This document shows positions 63,671-64,000 of a stretch of 64,000 nt of DNA, piece by piece (the first letter of the stretch is position 1; the number at the start of each line of letters is the position of its first letter). This DNA is from Actinoplanes aureus. Its GTDB lineage: Bacteria > Actinomycetota > Actinomycetes > Mycobacteriales > Micromonosporaceae. The notes beneath the pieces were generated by a model that was not told where the DNA came from, ran no database searches, and worked only from the letters and a program-made list of their open reading frames with translations. Position numbers and translations under genes: made by a program. The stretch spans positions 1 through 64,000 of the forward strand of contig NZ_JADQTO010000031.1 in assembly GCF_015704865.1 (NCBI RefSeq). The letters run 5' to 3'.

Positions 63671-64000
63671 ATGGGGCGTACGGAGCGAAACGGTCACGAC
63701 GGATCGCTCCGTATCGCTGGGCGGTACCGCCTGGTCGAGAAACTCGGCACCGGTGGCATGTCGGTCGTCTGGCGCGGCTACGACGAGATCCTGGGCCGCG
63801 ACGTCGCGGTCAAGGTGCTCTCGCCACGGCTGGCCGAGGACCGTACCTTCCGGGATCGGCTGCGGCAGGAGGCGCTCGCCGCCGCACGGCTCTGCCACCC
63901 GCACATCACCGGCATCTTCGACTTCGGCGAGGCGCCGATCTCGGATCGCCTCACCGTCCCGTACGTGGTGATGGAACTCAACGACGGCGAGTCGGTAGCA
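63671..64000 (+). CDS. Serine/threonine protein kinase, N-terminal part (cut by window edge)
   Basis: 110 residues from ATG 63671 to the window end. This is a Hanks-type kinase N-lobe: YRLVEKLGTGGMSVVWRGYD is the glycine-rich loop, DVAVKVLSPRL has the ATP-anchoring Lys, and RQEALAAARLCHPHITGIFD is helix C with its Glu. VPYVVMELNDGESVA is the hinge region. The catalytic loop and any sensor domains lie to the right. This N-terminus is typical of the actinobacterial PknB-like group. Confidence 0.92.
   Translation, partial: MGRTERNGHDGSLRIAGRYRLVEKLGTGGMSVVWRGYDEILGRDVAVKVLSPRLAEDRTFRDRLRQEALAAARLCHPHITGIFDFGEAPISDRLTVPYVVMELNDGESVA

Overview
The window is high-GC DNA with actinobacterial habits: many GTG/TTG starts, ATGA and GTGA overlaps, and families common in actinomycetes (CU044_5270 with an ECF sigma factor, DUF6493 with SWIM, DUF3040, CHAT/trypco2 conflict genes, type VII secretion targets, fused MFS/spermidine synthase). 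The mix best fits a Micromonosporaceae genome such as Actinoplanes or a relative; that is inference from gene families, not a database match. No rRNA, tRNA or CRISPR array was recognised.

Layout. 1-36.6 kb is accessory and partly decayed. It opens with the tail of an IS630-type transposase and a relic of a polymorphic toxin. A two-armed conflict locus follows (0.86-9.2 kb): a trypsin-like/NTPase/TPR protein with a trypco2 partner on the minus strand, and two CHAT-like proteins on the plus strand whose catalytic His/Cys motifs look lost. Then come a frameshifted DDE transposase, a secreted SH3-like protein, an ECF sigma factor with its CU044_5270 partner, a secreted Cys-containing protein and a decayed WD40 gene. 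From 16.4 to 22.7 kb all genes lie on the minus strand: a small membrane protein, a sigma-region-4-like protein, a GIY-YIG protein, a 720-residue ParB/DGQHR-like protein and a frameshifted CoiA-like nuclease. I regard this as the best candidate for an undescribed system. A broken gene with a hexamer repeat, DUF6493/SWIM, an MFS exporter with a divergent regulator, a TetR-controlled DUF1761/DUF1905 pair, a 1382-residue membrane-anchored helical-repeat protein and a damaged YbaB/type VII effector cluster complete this half.

36.6-64 kb is mostly intact core-like DNA. It has an EEP phosphohydrolase, an RTX-like secreted protein, and a very large secreted nuclease/5'-nucleotidase ending in a 24-bp perfect hairpin. 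Two glycosyltransferases, DAHP synthase behind a structured leader with an intrinsic terminator, and an OmpR-type two-component pair follow. Next are TPR and Smr proteins, an M28 membrane peptidase, and an overlapping signalling cassette (REC-PP2C phosphatase, CHASE3-like histidine kinase, stand-alone receiver, inositol monophosphatase). The window ends with an SDR, a cell-wall peptidase-like protein, a RibD-like deaminase, an MFS/spermidine-synthase fusion and the start of a Ser/Thr kinase.

How genes work together: several groups are translationally coupled (7280, 13775-13782, 16647-16650, 18558-18561, 25862-25865, 56814-56817, 58402-58412, 58847-58854). Two regulatory designs can be read from the DNA: a palindrome over a TTGACA box between tetR and DUF1761, and a leader/terminator before the DAHP synthase.
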